A stretch of DNA of 64,000 nt, taken from positions 501,982 to 565,981 of the forward strand of contig NW_020170386.1 of NCBI RefSeq assembly GCF_000524195.1, in the 5' to 3' direction. Every line of letters begins with the position of its first letter. Position 1 is the first letter of the stretch. The position numbers and the translations under genes are program-made. The DNA is from Echinococcus granulosus (Eukaryota; Platyhelminthes; Cestoda; Cyclophyllidea; Taeniidae). The notes beneath the pieces are model-generated. The model was not told the origin of the DNA, did no database searches, and saw nothing but the letters and a program-made list of their open reading frames with translations. Below are positions 1-13,206 of this stretch, in pieces.

Positions 1-2679
1 TAGCTCATCACACGACAATGGTATACCTCAACGATTCCTCTCTTATTAATTTCATAAACCTCAATACGGTGTTGTGGATAGCAGTTTCTTCAAAAGAGTA
101 TTTTAACAATAATTTTCCCACCCTATTTATGACTTCCATAAGTTCTCTACAAGGTGATAGACGAACGAAGCATTTACCTCGCATTTTTCCAATCACCATT
201 CTTGACACATCTCTCCAGATAGTTTAAAGTAGCGATGGTTTTGGCTAGTTGTGTCTCGCTAGAAATATGCTAAATCGGCGTTATTTTACTTCTTCAATGA
301 TGGGACAGAGTACATAAATCCAGCATTATCGACAGCAGAAAGCATTACCGTCAAGCCGAGCTCAAGGTTTGGTAAAACGACTATGGGCTGGAGCATCATC
401 AATATCTATCAATAAAACTACGTATTTATGGTAGATAGCGTTGCTTAATCCATTTCGCCAATAAGCTTCTAAGTCCATGGAATTAAATTAATATCAGGGG
501 CGCCTGAGAAATAAAAAGAATTTTAGAGCAACTGGTACAACTATGTGTGTTTTTCAGAGGATCCAATAAATACCAACATGCAATTGAATTATGTATAAGA
601 AACCATTTTTCTTAAGTTGTACTCACGAATTTAAGCTTAATCCATCAAATGCTGTACTCTTACTTCATGCAGACTTGTTTGCACTAATGTTGATAAAATA
701 TGGGAAAACTGAGTTAAACTGCATGTTTTGATTCTTTATATTGCAACATCCTGAAACTTTACTGAAGCCGACGTCGTAATACTCAGGCCAAAATCACATA
801 CGTATGACACAGTGAGGCTTGGAGCTACTAGCATGGTGCAAACTATGGTGAGGGGTCAAAATGGCCCCTTCACCAAAACCGAGAATTCGACAAACATGGT
901 GCTGCACAGACAATCTCCTCTTTTGAACATCAACCTCTGCACTCCCTTTTGTTACCCTCCAGTTTAAGCCATCACGGAGTAATCAGTAGTGTAAGGAAAC
1001 ACTAGCGAGCTAAACGTGCCAGTCTTCAAATTATCACACAATTAAGAAGAAGCCTGACTTCAAAGTTCTTAATCCCTCTTAACAATTCTACCGGATCTAA
1101 AGTTTTATCCCGCTTCGGAAAGTGAATGCAAGGAAAGCGAAAGGCGCTGCTCATCACCCCTGCTTATAGCTAGTCGTTGAAATGTTGGCCGGGCAACAGT
1201 CACGTAACAAAGACCGGAATTAGACATGACTGAATAGGGACGGAGCTTCTTTCAAACATCTTTACCATGTCATTATCACCTAATTGCCGCCCAGCCTCAT
1301 TAATCAGGGTGTTATCCAACCACTCAAGAAGTGGAGGAGGTACCGTATTTTTACGTATTTGATATCATTATGCAGATACGGTAAGCGGCTGCGCAACGAA
1401 ACTTTCACAGGTAGCTCCATTGTTAGTACTTCTTCTGCTAAATGTGCAGCTGAGATAGTTTCCAAAGGCTAACATCATTTTCAGACCTTCTGTCACGGGC
1501 CGTCACCAATTTTTTCTATCCACAGCACTTGCACTTCTTTCGAACAGCTAAATTTTATCACCCAGCCTCTTTGATCATAATTGCATTCCGCTACCACCGA
1601 TGTAGTGCCGAGAGACTTTGCTGAAGATGCATGAGGACGGAATACTAAAATAGAATGTAGACTTAGCCTCCCGAGACTTCCCTGAGGACGAAAGAAGACA
1701 CAATACTTGGGCAGAATATACATTCAGCACAGAGAAGGTGTTTGGGCTATTGGCATAACCTGAAGGTCAGTTTACCCAGCGAGGTACAAGAAGGCTAATT
1801 CAAAGTACAAAAGTGGCTCCCCACCAATACCAGGGGATAAACCAGCATCGTATTACATAGATATTCAACTTACAGTGAGCCTTGGGGCTTCTGGGATGGC
1901 CCAAAGAACAGTCCGCCCGGCGAAGATACTAAATTGGTGACAAAAATTAGCATTTGGGCAAACGGAGGAGTTACATAAAGAATTAGCTTATTACAGTAGT
2001 GTTTGCTTAGCTCGAATAAATTGTACTGTCACTCCAATCGCACACCAGGCTAACTGTCTACAAAATGTGGTAATGTCCAAGTGTTTTAAATTCTAATCTT
2101 TGACAGAGTGACATTAGTCTTGTTTATATTCATACTTTTCAATACGTTTAAGGCAGCTATAAGGGGTTTCGTCATAAATCATCCTATAATCAAGTGGATT
2201 TCAGCCACGAGTATAATTGTTATGTTCAAAGCCCGTCTTGTGTTGGCTCAAAGTGTGTGATAAATGCTTCAAACCTTACATTTTCAGTAGGTAATTAACA
2301 AAAGTGCATTGTTTTTTGGTTTGTTTAGATGAATTAATGTGCTTGCTAGAAGATGTCAGCTGATTGCTAACCTCTTCGAAGGCAACTTCTATCATGTCCA
2401 AGTCCGGCGATCTTCTAGGTGGGTGCATGGGTTATCACCTTTTTTCGTTGCATATTATCAAGGTTGCAGGTTTCCTGCAACGTTTGGGAGTTTTTTTATT
2501 GTGTTCTGCAATCTTACCTTGATTAACATGATTCTATACTTAGTTATTTTGCAGTTTGTCGCAAGATATTATGAACGACTGTATTTTTGTGGAATCCCTC
2601 TTAATATAGTTTTTCATACTACAACGCCTGATCGTATCCACTGCTTTACTGCATTTTTAACCCGTGTTTCAATACCCAG
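1..2679. other. gene-free stretch, left edge
   Basis: I see no reading frame with recognisable domains, no tRNA-like element and no transposon protein in this stretch. It is moderately AT-rich unique-looking sequence. Short open frames occur on both strands, but none shows good splice sites together with a plausible protein. It may be intergenic or part of a long intron. Confidence 0.4.
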
Positions 2680-2947
2680 ATGATAGTGCAGAATGGGTTG
2701 AGCTGTCTTCCCACGCATTGAATACCGGACGGAACTCTCCACACAGTCGGTATGCTGGTGTTGTTATGCACTCCACCGACCTTTCTATGCTCTGCTCTGC
2801 TCTCGAAGATCACATCAAGACCTCGATTACTCCTTTAAACACAGCTTTTGGGGCTACCTCCTTTGAAATCCAAAAGAACATGGACTTTGCTCCAGAATTA
2901 TGCGCAGGTCAATTCGGTGAATGGCCCAGTCGCCCGAATGTGTCCGG
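2680..2947 (+). CDS. putative internal exon of an unidentified gene
   Basis: An open frame of about 89 residues lies between a good acceptor (tttcaatacccag before 2680) and a good donor (gg|gtatgt after 2947). The peptide is hydrophilic and mixed in composition (it includes AEWVELSSHALNTGR and QFGEWPSRPNVSG), which looks like real protein rather than translated noise. I do not recognise the family. Overlapping frames on the same strand are also open for part of the way, so the frame is not certain. Other exon-like pieces at 3497-3688, 4935-5001 and 5762-5826 could belong to the same + strand gene, but I could not link them by phase with confidence. Confidence 0.35.
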
Positions 2948-3496
2948 GTATGTTTAGTCCCAGCTGCTCATTTCCACTTGTCTGTTACATCGTCCAGTAT
3001 TCACAACGCATAAAGATGGAGTCTTTACCGGAGTTTCGCTTTGATGTGGTCAATATTTTGCTTGTTCGTGGGTAAATATATTTGGACGTTTAATTGTTGA
3101 TTAATTTGCAGGATTATTTGATTTAAGCCACTATCTACCTGTGATTCCCTACATGATCTTTGTCTTATCTTGTTTAAAGATGTAATTAGCTGTTCTTGTT
3201 ACAGTTTCATGAGGCTTAAAGTAATCACAAGGGATCAAAACATTGTTAAAATTCCCCCGGTGTTTGGTATCCACCGCCCACATCAACTATAAATCTTTGT
3301 CTACTGCCAATTTTTGCTGTTTTTGCACAGATAAGCAATAAGTTAAAGAGGGTGTTGGCTGATTCCTTTGAATGTTTACACTGAAGTCGAAAAACCGACT
3401 AGGAACAACGGCTCTGCAAAGGGTATTGCAGTAGCGGTTTTTGCCCTTGATACTTTTATCAATACATTACATCAGGTTATTTACAATGCTGTGCAG

Positions 3497-3688
3497 GCCG
3501 TGTTCATTGTTGCTCTCGACTGGTCCCAACTCCTCGGACCCGTGTTCAACCGATCTGACACCGCCAAATTCGCTGGACGGGTCCTGTATGGGCAAACTGG
3601 AGTTCTTACAGGAATCCAGCCTTCGTTCTTGGCGGCTACGTCATTCCTCATTCTTTCAATGGCGTTTCGTCGGTTGGCTTTTGCATAA
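3497..3688 (+). CDS. putative 3'-type exon of an unidentified gene
   Basis: After the acceptor atgctgtgcag an open frame of about 63 residues runs to a TAA at 3686-3688. It begins AVFIVALDWSQLLGPVF and ends in a hydrophobic stretch (FLAATSFLILSMAF) that could be a membrane segment. Codon use in this frame looks protein-like. A second + strand frame is also open through 3809, and I cannot exclude that one. No family recognised. Confidence 0.28.
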   Translation, partial: AVFIVALDWSQLLGPVFNRSDTAKFAGRVLYGQTGVLTGIQPSFLAATSFLILSMAFRRLAFA

Positions 3689-4934
3689 TTTGCCTTCACT
3701 CTTCCGTCATTTCGCCTCTTTTCTGCTAGGTGCAGCCGCGTATGTGCCCATTTGTTTCGCTTTTCAAAAAACTATGCGAACATGCCGCTTTCATATGAAA
3801 AATGCTTAGTTTGGGGCCCATTTGTGGCCGCGCTTTGTTACACGATAAACACAGCACTAACAATGTGCGATCCATCTTGTCATTTGCATCTGCATGTTTA
3901 TCATCACGTGCCTATGCGATTACCCAGACCCTCAGTCAGCATCCTTGAGAGCGCATACATTTGTTGCATGCACAGGCTGACTTGGTTGTCCACCATCTAC
4001 ATACTATGCGAATTCACTTAGTAAAGTGAAATATGCAGCTGCCAGCGGTCGGTTTTCATGGTTGGTGATCTTATATCCCACTTAATCTTCCGTATATCTG
4101 CTGTCATATGTGGAATTATTAAAAAAAGGTGTCTATGCTTAACTTTTTGACGGGCTATTTCTCCCGTTGGCTGGGTATTTGCTAATTATTGCCAACAAAG
4201 AGCAAAAATCAAAGTATTGAGGCTCATGAATGCCTTATAACCTGTAAATTCTTTCATTATACATTTTTCATCTTCGAAATCTACTTTTATGCTTGCGTCA
4301 TGCTTACGAACCGCTTGGGTGGAGATTTTATGAAAATATTCATACTAGTGATTTGTTGTAATTGCAAAGCTTAATTTCAAACTTCATTATTACGCCTATG
4401 CGCATGCGCCAGTTGCACGTTTGTGCACACGACTCGAGTTTTTACTGTAATGTGTCGAAGTATTTTTTCAATTGAAACCGAAGGAGGTATGGTTGTTTAC
4501 AAATAGTAAGGCCAAGTGCTCATTTTCTGCTCTTATTGTTTCATGAAAAGTTCAGGCAATTATCTTTTTCATGGCCCCGCAAGCTGGCTGCAAAATGAAT
4601 ATCAAATGCAGTACTCCCATAAATGGTGCAATGCCATTCTCTGGAGGCATACCACTGGTTTTTATTATAATGAAGTCTTGACTTATGGCAGGTACAATAT
4701 TGTCTAGAATTTTAACTCTTCTTTTTTCATATTCAAAATACGGCTGCTGAAATTCAATCTTACTTTTGTAATTAGCGATGAGGATTTTTATCTTGTCAAG
4801 ATTATTTATGCTATTATTTGCCACTATGGCTTGATCGGTGGTGTTTTTTTTTCGGCCTGATGGTTAGGATGAAAATTGGCATAAGTTTAAAAATGTTCAG
4901 CATAGCTTATTTATTTCTTGCATATCTCAATTTC

Positions 4935-5001
4935 AGAATGTTTATCCTCTTGAGGAAGCGGGGAAAACTCTCACCCCTCGGTCACGTCCCACTGGAATAG
5001 T
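4935..5001 (+). CDS. possible short exon
   Basis: Tract tatctcaatttcag is followed by an open segment reading NVYPLEEAGKTLTPRSRP and then TGIV, closed by a gtgagg donor. The splice sites are good and the peptide is plausible for a disordered region. It is too short to identify and is not linked to another exon with certainty. Confidence 0.22.
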
Positions 5002-8000
5002 GGGTGAGGTTTTTTTCCTTGTCATCTTATTTGGTTCTCTTCACCCAACGGCTCATTGAAATGCCTACATTACAAAGTTTTCTTGGCCCCTGCTTGTTTT
5101 CATATGATGTCCAAAGCATGCTCACTACCTATGGCTACCTAATATCTCATGTTTTCAATGGTACATATACTCTTGTGTTCGTTACTGTGTAATCTAACCT
5201 CACGTCGTTCTTTCCATTTTTTGTATCACTGTGTCAGATGTATTTAATTATCTACGACTGTACACGTATTAATATAATCAACTAAGCACTTCGCTTGTGC
5301 TCCTCTTAGCCATATAAACGCCATTTTTTTCCTCATTTCTGCACTTTCTTACCTGATTCAATGAGGTAAGTGGGCAGTTTTTCGTGTTTGACTATTTTAA
5401 GCTTTATCAAAGTGATATCTTAGACCTGATTTATTCTGTCCCACGCTTTTATACAGAGACCAAGATTAAAATGGGCGTGCTGAATTGTTTTGAATGGTTT
5501 ATACGAGCATTTAGCGCGCCACTTGATGATGGGAGTTACCTTGGAATTTTGACCTAATTTTGCTCCGTGCGTTACGATCCTATGGACAGAGTGTCAACTG
5601 ACCTTGTCTGTGTTGGTTTTGCCGGAGGGTACTATTCAGCATTTCAGTTACCGGGTCTTACACTTTCTCCTTTATGAACAGCGATGTCTCTAGTCTTGCT
5701 GCGTTATCTCATGTATGTGCAACTGTTCGGCTCATGCGTGCAGTTGCCCTAGCTGACATCAGAGATAGTAGGCGCAAAGCACCATCAGAACTGCCATCTT
5801 TAATGGCTTTAAGTCTGAAAACCAATGAGTAAGATACTAGCGCACTTCCTGAGCTTTTGCCAGAGGTTGTTGTACTGCTGGGGATTATTTCATTTCCTTT
5901 ACTCTTGAGTTAGCTGATAGTAAGCCGGCACGGGTGGCATGGTAGCATCGGTTATATTCAACATGAAATACGCTGGTTAAGTTGTGATGCAAGGCCTGTT
6001 GTAAGAGGGGGAAAGGAAATCGGCTTCATTGCTCTGCTCGTTAGCCGGTCATTCGGCAGCCTCATTTATAGGCTTTTTCTCTTTCGATGGGGCACAGTGA
6101 GTGTCCATTTGTATGTCAAGTGGCCAGAGGGTAACAATGGAAATAAACTGCACTTATGGCTAGAATGGGCCATTGTAAGCTCCGTTTCCGGTTTTTGTTT
6201 TCAACGCACTTAAATGACATTGTTGACCTTGGGGTTGTTTTTATAAGTCGACCGTCACTAATTTGTTCGCAAAATGTCGCACCAGTGACAAACCAATCAG
6301 TTGGATGATTGAACTGTACGTTATTTCTTACCGTGTGCTACAACTGTATAGCTCCAGGTACTTGATGTGCTATTCAACAGCATTCTTTTATGTTTAGGTA
6401 GGCAGGCCTCGTTTGTTCTAGCCTTTGGAACTTATAGAGTCATGGTGGGTGTGTTTAATCACATCGACATCGTTGCCCAACTTCAGCAAAATGGCTCGCT
6501 AGTTCTATCCGGTAAGGAAAGCTAATGTGTACTTTCCCCGATGGATAAATTCTATCAGCGCAACAACTGCAGAATGGTTTACCAAAGAACTGTTACTGAT
6601 ACCGAAGGCGTTGATTGAGTATTGCCTTGAGCTTATAGCGCTTCGTTTTACTTCCTGTTGCCTAAGTCCACTTCCTTGAAGAAAAAGAAGCACCGAGAGC
6701 CCGCTTCTATGACAAAAATTGTCTTCCTAAATAAAGTGCATTGTGGGAATAATTTGAGTCCTGAAAGTAAGCGCAACACTTAGTCATTTGACTTCTCAAG
6801 CCAAAGAGAACGCAAAATAGTAGAAAGTACGGCGCGGTTCTACATCCGAAGGCATTGCCTCAGGTGGTAAGGAGATGATAGCATGAACTTCCCCTTGTCT
6901 GCTAATCCTTTGTGCATTAAGGTACTAGCAATATCAATTTATGCAAATGAAGTAAGATCTCTTCCGATTCTATAAGGAAAGCTTGTCGTCAATTTGGTAA
7001 TTGCAGCTAACAGGCAGCCCGCTTGGACCTCTAACCCTTGCAGCTGTAGAGACTGGTACAAAGCCCCGAGTGATTATCGAAGTTTCCCTTATTTGAACGC
7101 CGACTGTTCTGCTGGTGGGCACTAACATTACCTTCATTGACAAATTGCAGTGGGTTAAAGTCAACTAACTTTTGTGCAGTTAATTAGTGCACCTACTCGG
7201 TAGCCTCCGGGAGATTATAGTCTGTTTATCGTGGCGAGAGTGAACAAGTGGTACAAGATATTGTGACTTATTATTTGTGAAGAAAATTTAATTAAGTCCA
7301 CTGGACTCGGCAGAAAGGAAGAGGCTTTAAAGTTCACATCTTCATTAATTGCCACCACACACACCATTTAAAAAGTGCCCTAAATCGTTACAATAGCATT
7401 ACTTTTTTCAAAGTAGGCTGCATTACATCCGCGTGTTTCCCATTATTGGGCGACTAATCCGCTATAACTTGATGAACTGATTGCGCTGACTTTACACCTT
7501 CATCGGATGAATTCTCCGATGCGAAAATACGAAACTAGCCACGGCTAAAATAACGATAGAGCATATGTAATAAAACATTTATAATATGGGCAAAGAAAAC
7601 TCAATATTTTAAAGTACGAATTCTGCTAAAGACGAGGTACTTGAAAAATCAGAAAAGTATATTGACCGGAGAATTCGATTGCTTGGTCTCATGTGAGGAC
7701 CACCTCTCCGCAAAACTCCTGGTACTCAATGTTAAGGAAGCTAAACACTCTTCTGGTGCATTTCAAGAGATGCCCCAGGTACATAGGTTACTGGCCCGAC
7801 CCAATTCACAGACTTTCGAGCATATTTGTACTTTTCAAGAAAAGAGATTGTGTGCTCGCTCTACTTCATGGAAATTCTCGGTGGCACCGCTTTCTAGGTG
7901 TTGAGTTATTCATCAACAGTCGATAGGTAAATCCTCTGTGCAGTACTCACTTGTAGAACGTGGTATCCGAGTTACGAATGCATCGAAAGAGGAATGGAAA

Positions 8001-11000
8001 CAAAAAGTGCTTTACACGGACGAAGTGGAGCAACGTTACACTGAGAAAAAAGCCTTGACAGGGCTTGCTACAAGAAAGGCAACGTAGTGATGTAGATCGT
8101 CATGGTGAATTTGAGATCATCTGACAGCTTCCCTAAAAGGGTTATAAATAGGGGGCCTGCAACTGCAAATCATACAGGCCCGAACCCTAAATACATCACT
8201 CAGTCATCCTCTTAGTCGGTATGTGGTTTGACGGGCGAACGGTCACGCCGCAGCACAACAGGGTTACATAAAATCTCCACTTAAAAGTTACGTAAGTTTT
8301 GTTAACTCAGAATTAGCGTGATAACACCTTAAAAAAGGAACTTAAGTTGCGGATTGATAAGCCAAAATCTTTAGTAGGCATTCTTTCTATTGTCAATGGA
8401 AGAATTAGTTCGAAATCACTACACACACATGGATTCATAGCGATTTCCAAAACGAGTGTGTGCCACTGGCTCGATTCATCAATAGTAGTTTCACAACAGA
8501 TTCGTTCAAACCCATCTTGATAGATCCTCCGTATAGTAAGGAAGCATAGAACAAGGCAGCATGCTTAATTTGAGGGCATTTCTTAACGTTTCTAGTTTGA
8601 TGCCATTTGGAGTGCGCTTTTCAATATGAAATCCACCCTTGCTTAAGATTGCTCCATTATTATCAGGAACTCATCCATTCTCCCGTTTAATCTCGTTGAA
8701 TCCCATTCGCCATGCGATGTGACGTCTAAGAGACAGGTCTTCAAATTCCATCGGATAAGTTATTCATTCATATCTCACATGCTTCCAACAGGCTGGGTAT
8801 GTCTTGTGTGCTCCATTTTATCGATGTTAGGAAGAAATATCTCAATAACCACCACTGATGTTTTGAAGGACATGACGATAGTTGGCTTTTGCGAGGTACT
8901 TATGTTTCCTCGCTTCTTATAACCAACTGGCATGTGATCTTAGGCTTCATTTCCGGTGTACTTTTCCGCGGAGTTCATACAAAAGACTAGTTTAGCACGC
9001 AGTCATGAAACGAATCGTGAATACCATGCCGAAGTCCATTATGGTGCAAGTGGATGGATCGATCTGCAGTCCTTCTGAGTCACAGCAAGATATTGTTTCT
9101 TACAAACCAGACTCCAACTTCTTTCAAAACAATCGGCCGCCTGCATTTCAAATAGGGTCGTCAGTAGTGGAGCGCCTGGGATGAGCTGGATACCAAATGC
9201 ATCCCTGTTTATCAGTTCCCGCCCTTACTCACTTCAAAGGCTACGCCATGCTATGCAGAAAGGCAACTATCCTGAGGTGATGCATAAATAAAGTTTTAAA
9301 GCAGACATACCCTAATATTTTAATGGCTGGTGTAGAGAGCTGCAGCGGTATAATATTCCAAGACTCCTTACTTCTCAGTCCTAACAATTTTTTGTAACTT
9401 CACCGACTATCATCTTAGACTTTTTCGTAGACGATCAAAGTGAAAATAAACAAACGGTTGTTTTTTTTCCAACTGAACCACGATTATCTAAAGTGCTTGG
9501 GAATGTTTCTTATTGTTTTCCCTTAATTTGACGATGATTCGAGAAAACAGAGCTAGCCCGAAGAAAAAGTATCTGGAAGAAGAGTCAAATCTAAAATCAA
9601 AGTTTTAAACGTCGGATATCCTTCATTTGCGTATTCACGTCCCGGAAGCCTATCATACGAACGTGAGCAATTTCAGTTTTCCTAGGAGATTATTCTGCTA
9701 ACAAGATGCACTTTGTCCTTTCGGGAAATCGGATCTGACTACGACCTTTGCCAACCAATACACCAAGCTCTGACATTGTGAACTCTCCGCCTTAAAAGCA
9801 TAGCCGATTATTCATCTAGAATGCGTGCAGACTAGACCACCACTTTAAGATTAGTGCAAAATTGACCCTGCATATTCCATTCCCAACCAGTTAAACACAA
9901 TGTTCATTTTTCTGTTTTGCATCGCAATTTGAGCTGATAAACGTAGGGGCATCTCAGGATTTGAACAGGTCCTTCGGAGTAGTCTTAGAGGATTTTCAGA
10001 AAACCAATTGATTTTACCAACACTCTTGGGTGTAGCAAATTACACTTTAGCAGTTAAGTTGGAAGCAGTCAGCATTAGACTCAACATATTTTTGGCCCGT
10101 TTCCAGGCTACGCTCTAGGAATTTCCTACGGTTAAATGATTCCAGTCAGTGCCTCTTATTAGCGTCCTCTGGGCGAAATCACGGCCACTCTAACGTGTGC
10201 TAAGGCTAGAGGGCAATGGTCTCCAGGGTGGGACTCCCGACTAATGTAACACCAATTAACGTAGAGGTTCGTCGGCACAAAATGTTTCGGTTGCATGGTC
10301 ACAGGCTAAACGCGAACTCGGTATGGCAAAACCCTCACCTTGAGCAAGCCCGTCACATAATTCCCGTTGCTTATTGGCAAACATTTATTACTTTAATGAT
10401 TACCTATGTCTATTTTAAAAACACTGGAAGGCATTCCTAGGCAATTTAATTTGTGTTTTGAATTATGCACAGAAGGAAAATGCTTAATTACAGCAACCAC
10501 AGAGTATATGGAACATGTAGGCACCAGACTTCCCATTTTACGAGTATAATCGCACTAACGACATCAAATCGACCATTGGTCCATCAACCTTAACTTATTA
10601 TTCAAATGTAGAAAAACAAGTCCTCGCAAGTGATCATTGCACACAAACCATTTTGTGCTAAAACTATAAGGCGGCTTTCAATGGGAAGATATCCCAATTT
10701 TAATCAATCCGATTGATCCTTAGCTAAATAACAGAAGGGTGATTCCAAAATCCGCCCTTACTTTCAAACAGATTCTTGCACATCGCATATACAAAAGGCC
10801 CCATAACTCCAATTCGGTACACGCCCTGTTCCACTATGGTAACTTCACAAATAAAACGTGTCCTTGTAACTGACCTCAAAATAAACAACCAAACACAAAG
10901 CTTGATTTGAAGCTCCAGAATACAAGGGCAAATGGAGAAGCCCTTTGAGCCAGTGGCACTCTTGTACATTCACATTCCTGCGAACCATATTTGCCAGCTC

Positions 11001-11689
11001 ACATTCTCATTGCTACATTTTATTCATCATTTTTGTAATCTTGTCGGAATCAATCTTTATCTCCATAAACTCGCCCGAAAATACTAACCGACCTCCTCTG
11101 CGGCGACAAACCTGAGAAGCTCGAAAGATAAAAGGAGCTCGAGCAGATTCCCTGTAAATCGATAAGGACAGATTTGTTCAACGACGTCTCAAATGCAGTG
11201 CAGTTGAGCAACAACAGCCCTATGTCAGATTTCAGAATCAAGGTTTACATGAACGCAAATACGCCTCCTTAACTCCTAGGGGTTGTTTTGTTGATTCTTT
11301 CTCATTGAGTGCATTCAAGACTGTTGGCAAGTCAATGGGCCATGGGAATAATCCCAGGCCATTGATAACCAGGCTTCAGGTCAAAAGTTGCCCGTAGCAA
11401 AACCAATTACTCTAAAACAATCGAAGTCAAGTATGCTATTAACAACCGCAAACTTGGAAATGAACAAAAATTGCAATTACGAGACCAAAAGTGGTGGATG
11501 AGATCTTCAGAGCGCCTCAATCTCACAAGAAGATTAGATCCCAGAAGTGATGGAAGCAATAAAGGGAAAGAATAATTATGGGAGCAGCAATAAAAACAAG
11601 CCATTTCAAGTAAAAATCAGTCTGACCACAAAATAGTAAAATAACATCACAGAGACCAGGAAGAGAACCAACATTACTAACAGTTATAA
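5002..11689. other. gene-poor stretch with scattered exon-like scraps
   Basis: One further exon-like segment lies at 5762-5826 (acceptor gctgacatcag, peptide DSRRKAPSELPSLMAL, donor gtaaga). A weaker one is at 6489-6513 (acceptor cttcag, donor gtaagg). Otherwise I see no supported gene. Open frames at 7641-7926 overlap one another in different frames and match nothing I know. Most of this stretch reads as intergenic or intronic sequence. Confidence 0.3.
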
Positions 11690-13099
11690 CTAAAAATCAA
11701 AATCCAGTCCATTGATTTCACTGATAAGCGTATCTGTTTTCCACAACGCCAAGTCGAAAGGTGTTCCTACATCTTCTTCAATGTTTTTAACTTCCTCTGA
11801 AAAGTTTCTAGCGCCAGAAAAGACGGCGTGGCTACTTGCACACAAATGGGCCTACGAAACATACCATAAATGTTACAGATAACTTGCATGTAGCAATAGT
11901 ATTATAAGCAAATATTGATTTACTAATCGTGCTGCATCATTGCAAAAGAAGCTAATGCAGGCAAAACCAAACATGAACATACGCAAATGGCTTCGTTAAG
12001 ACAAATAACAGCACCGATTTTCGCACGAGACGTATCAGACTCAATGTGCTTTACAAGAGCTTCGACAACCTTGTTATCGGAATTACTGCATCTACCACCT
12101 TCAGCCATTCTAAATTCAGAAAAAAATGATGCAAGGAAACAGAGTAATAGTGAAGGAGTATTTCTGAAGTCCTTAATGAAAGATAAAAGTGTCATATACC
12201 AAATCCGAGAGCCGAGAGGCCAAAACAGGAGGCTACAAACAGGCATGGAGTGCCAGAAAGTAAAATGGGTGAATCGAAGTTAATCGACTTATTCGAAACA
12301 TGAAAATATGATAATACAGCTCCGCAGGAGAGGATACGAGACGAAAAGAAAGGTTGAACAAAAGATTTAGTTGCGTCGTTCAGTGAACCTCAATGCGAGG
12401 CCAAAATGGAGATGCCCCAAATCCAAGAATTTGTGGACTGCCTCAATGTGTTTCACATTACTGTCTGGACAAACTGATGCAAACACAAATGTGCCACCAA
12501 AAATACTGATGAAACTTATTTCTTTTGCAACCATCTAGCTGCACTGAAATGAGCAAGCAAATAAAGATATGCGATGCTAGAAGAAATGCGAAACTTACGC
12601 AGTCAAAGGCTCCGACAGAAACGTTTTATCCAATACTTCCTAATGATTGCTCGGGCAAATATGAGAACAAACCATATACTTGACACACCCATACTCCTTT
12701 TCTTCCACCTCAGTGAAATCGATCAATGTCGATAATCCACTGTTACACACCACCTTCCTGAAATCACCATGCTCCTTCGACAATTCTTTCAAAATACGTA
12801 GGTGTTGAGATGATTCCTACTTACTACCGTAATGTTCACCCAATCTCCTAGCTGTACCGATGCATTTCCTTGCGTTCGCTAGAATTCTGAAACGGACATC
12901 ATTACACTTTAGCAATGCATTTACTTATCATAATCATCATTTCCTATGAAAGCCATCAATACCAGATACGTGCCAGACAGCTCCCAACCCTGATTGGTTG
13001 TCGACTTTCGAGTTAATTCAGGAAAAGAAGTTAATGCATTAAAAATCGCATTAAAGCCCAACCCCCTTGTCCAGCAAGAAAATTTGTTCCAAAGTGGTA
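11690..13099 (-). CDS. armadillo-like helical repeat protein, model incomplete
   Basis: Several minus-strand exons join with correct splice phase: about 13099-12925, 12886-12828, 12785-12673 and 12639-12599. The joined helical peptide includes AIFNALTSFPELTRKSTTNQ, NARKCIGTARRLGEHYELSK and then DFRKVVCNSGLSTLIDF. This resembles armadillo repeats such as those of ARMC6, but the match is from memory and not decisive. Two downstream exons also join in phase: 12109-11983 (NKVVEALVKHIESD and AKIGAVICLNEAIC) and 11851-11690, which ends FDLALWKTDTLISEIN...DFDF with a TAG at 11692-11690. The middle (about 12110-12598) could not be resolved: the obvious reading after 12599 soon hits a stop. The 5' end is also unclear. 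A run of five G at about 13060 sits where a family-like reading (EQIFLLDKG) changes frame. Introns are short. The gene is divergent from PRORP, whose ATG is only about 110 bp away. Confidence 0.5.
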
Positions 13100-13206
13100 C
13101 TTAAATATAACATATTTATATTGTTGTAGTTGCTTTGAAAAACTCGAATGACCTTAAGGCACCCTTACCGCGCTCACTTGAGTGATTGCGCGTCACCGCC
13201 CTCGTC

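Noticed and set aside
1..13100. Possible retrotransposon or DNA-transposon coding sequence in the gene-poor left part
   Set aside because: I looked for reverse transcriptase, integrase and transposase motifs in all open frames and saw none.
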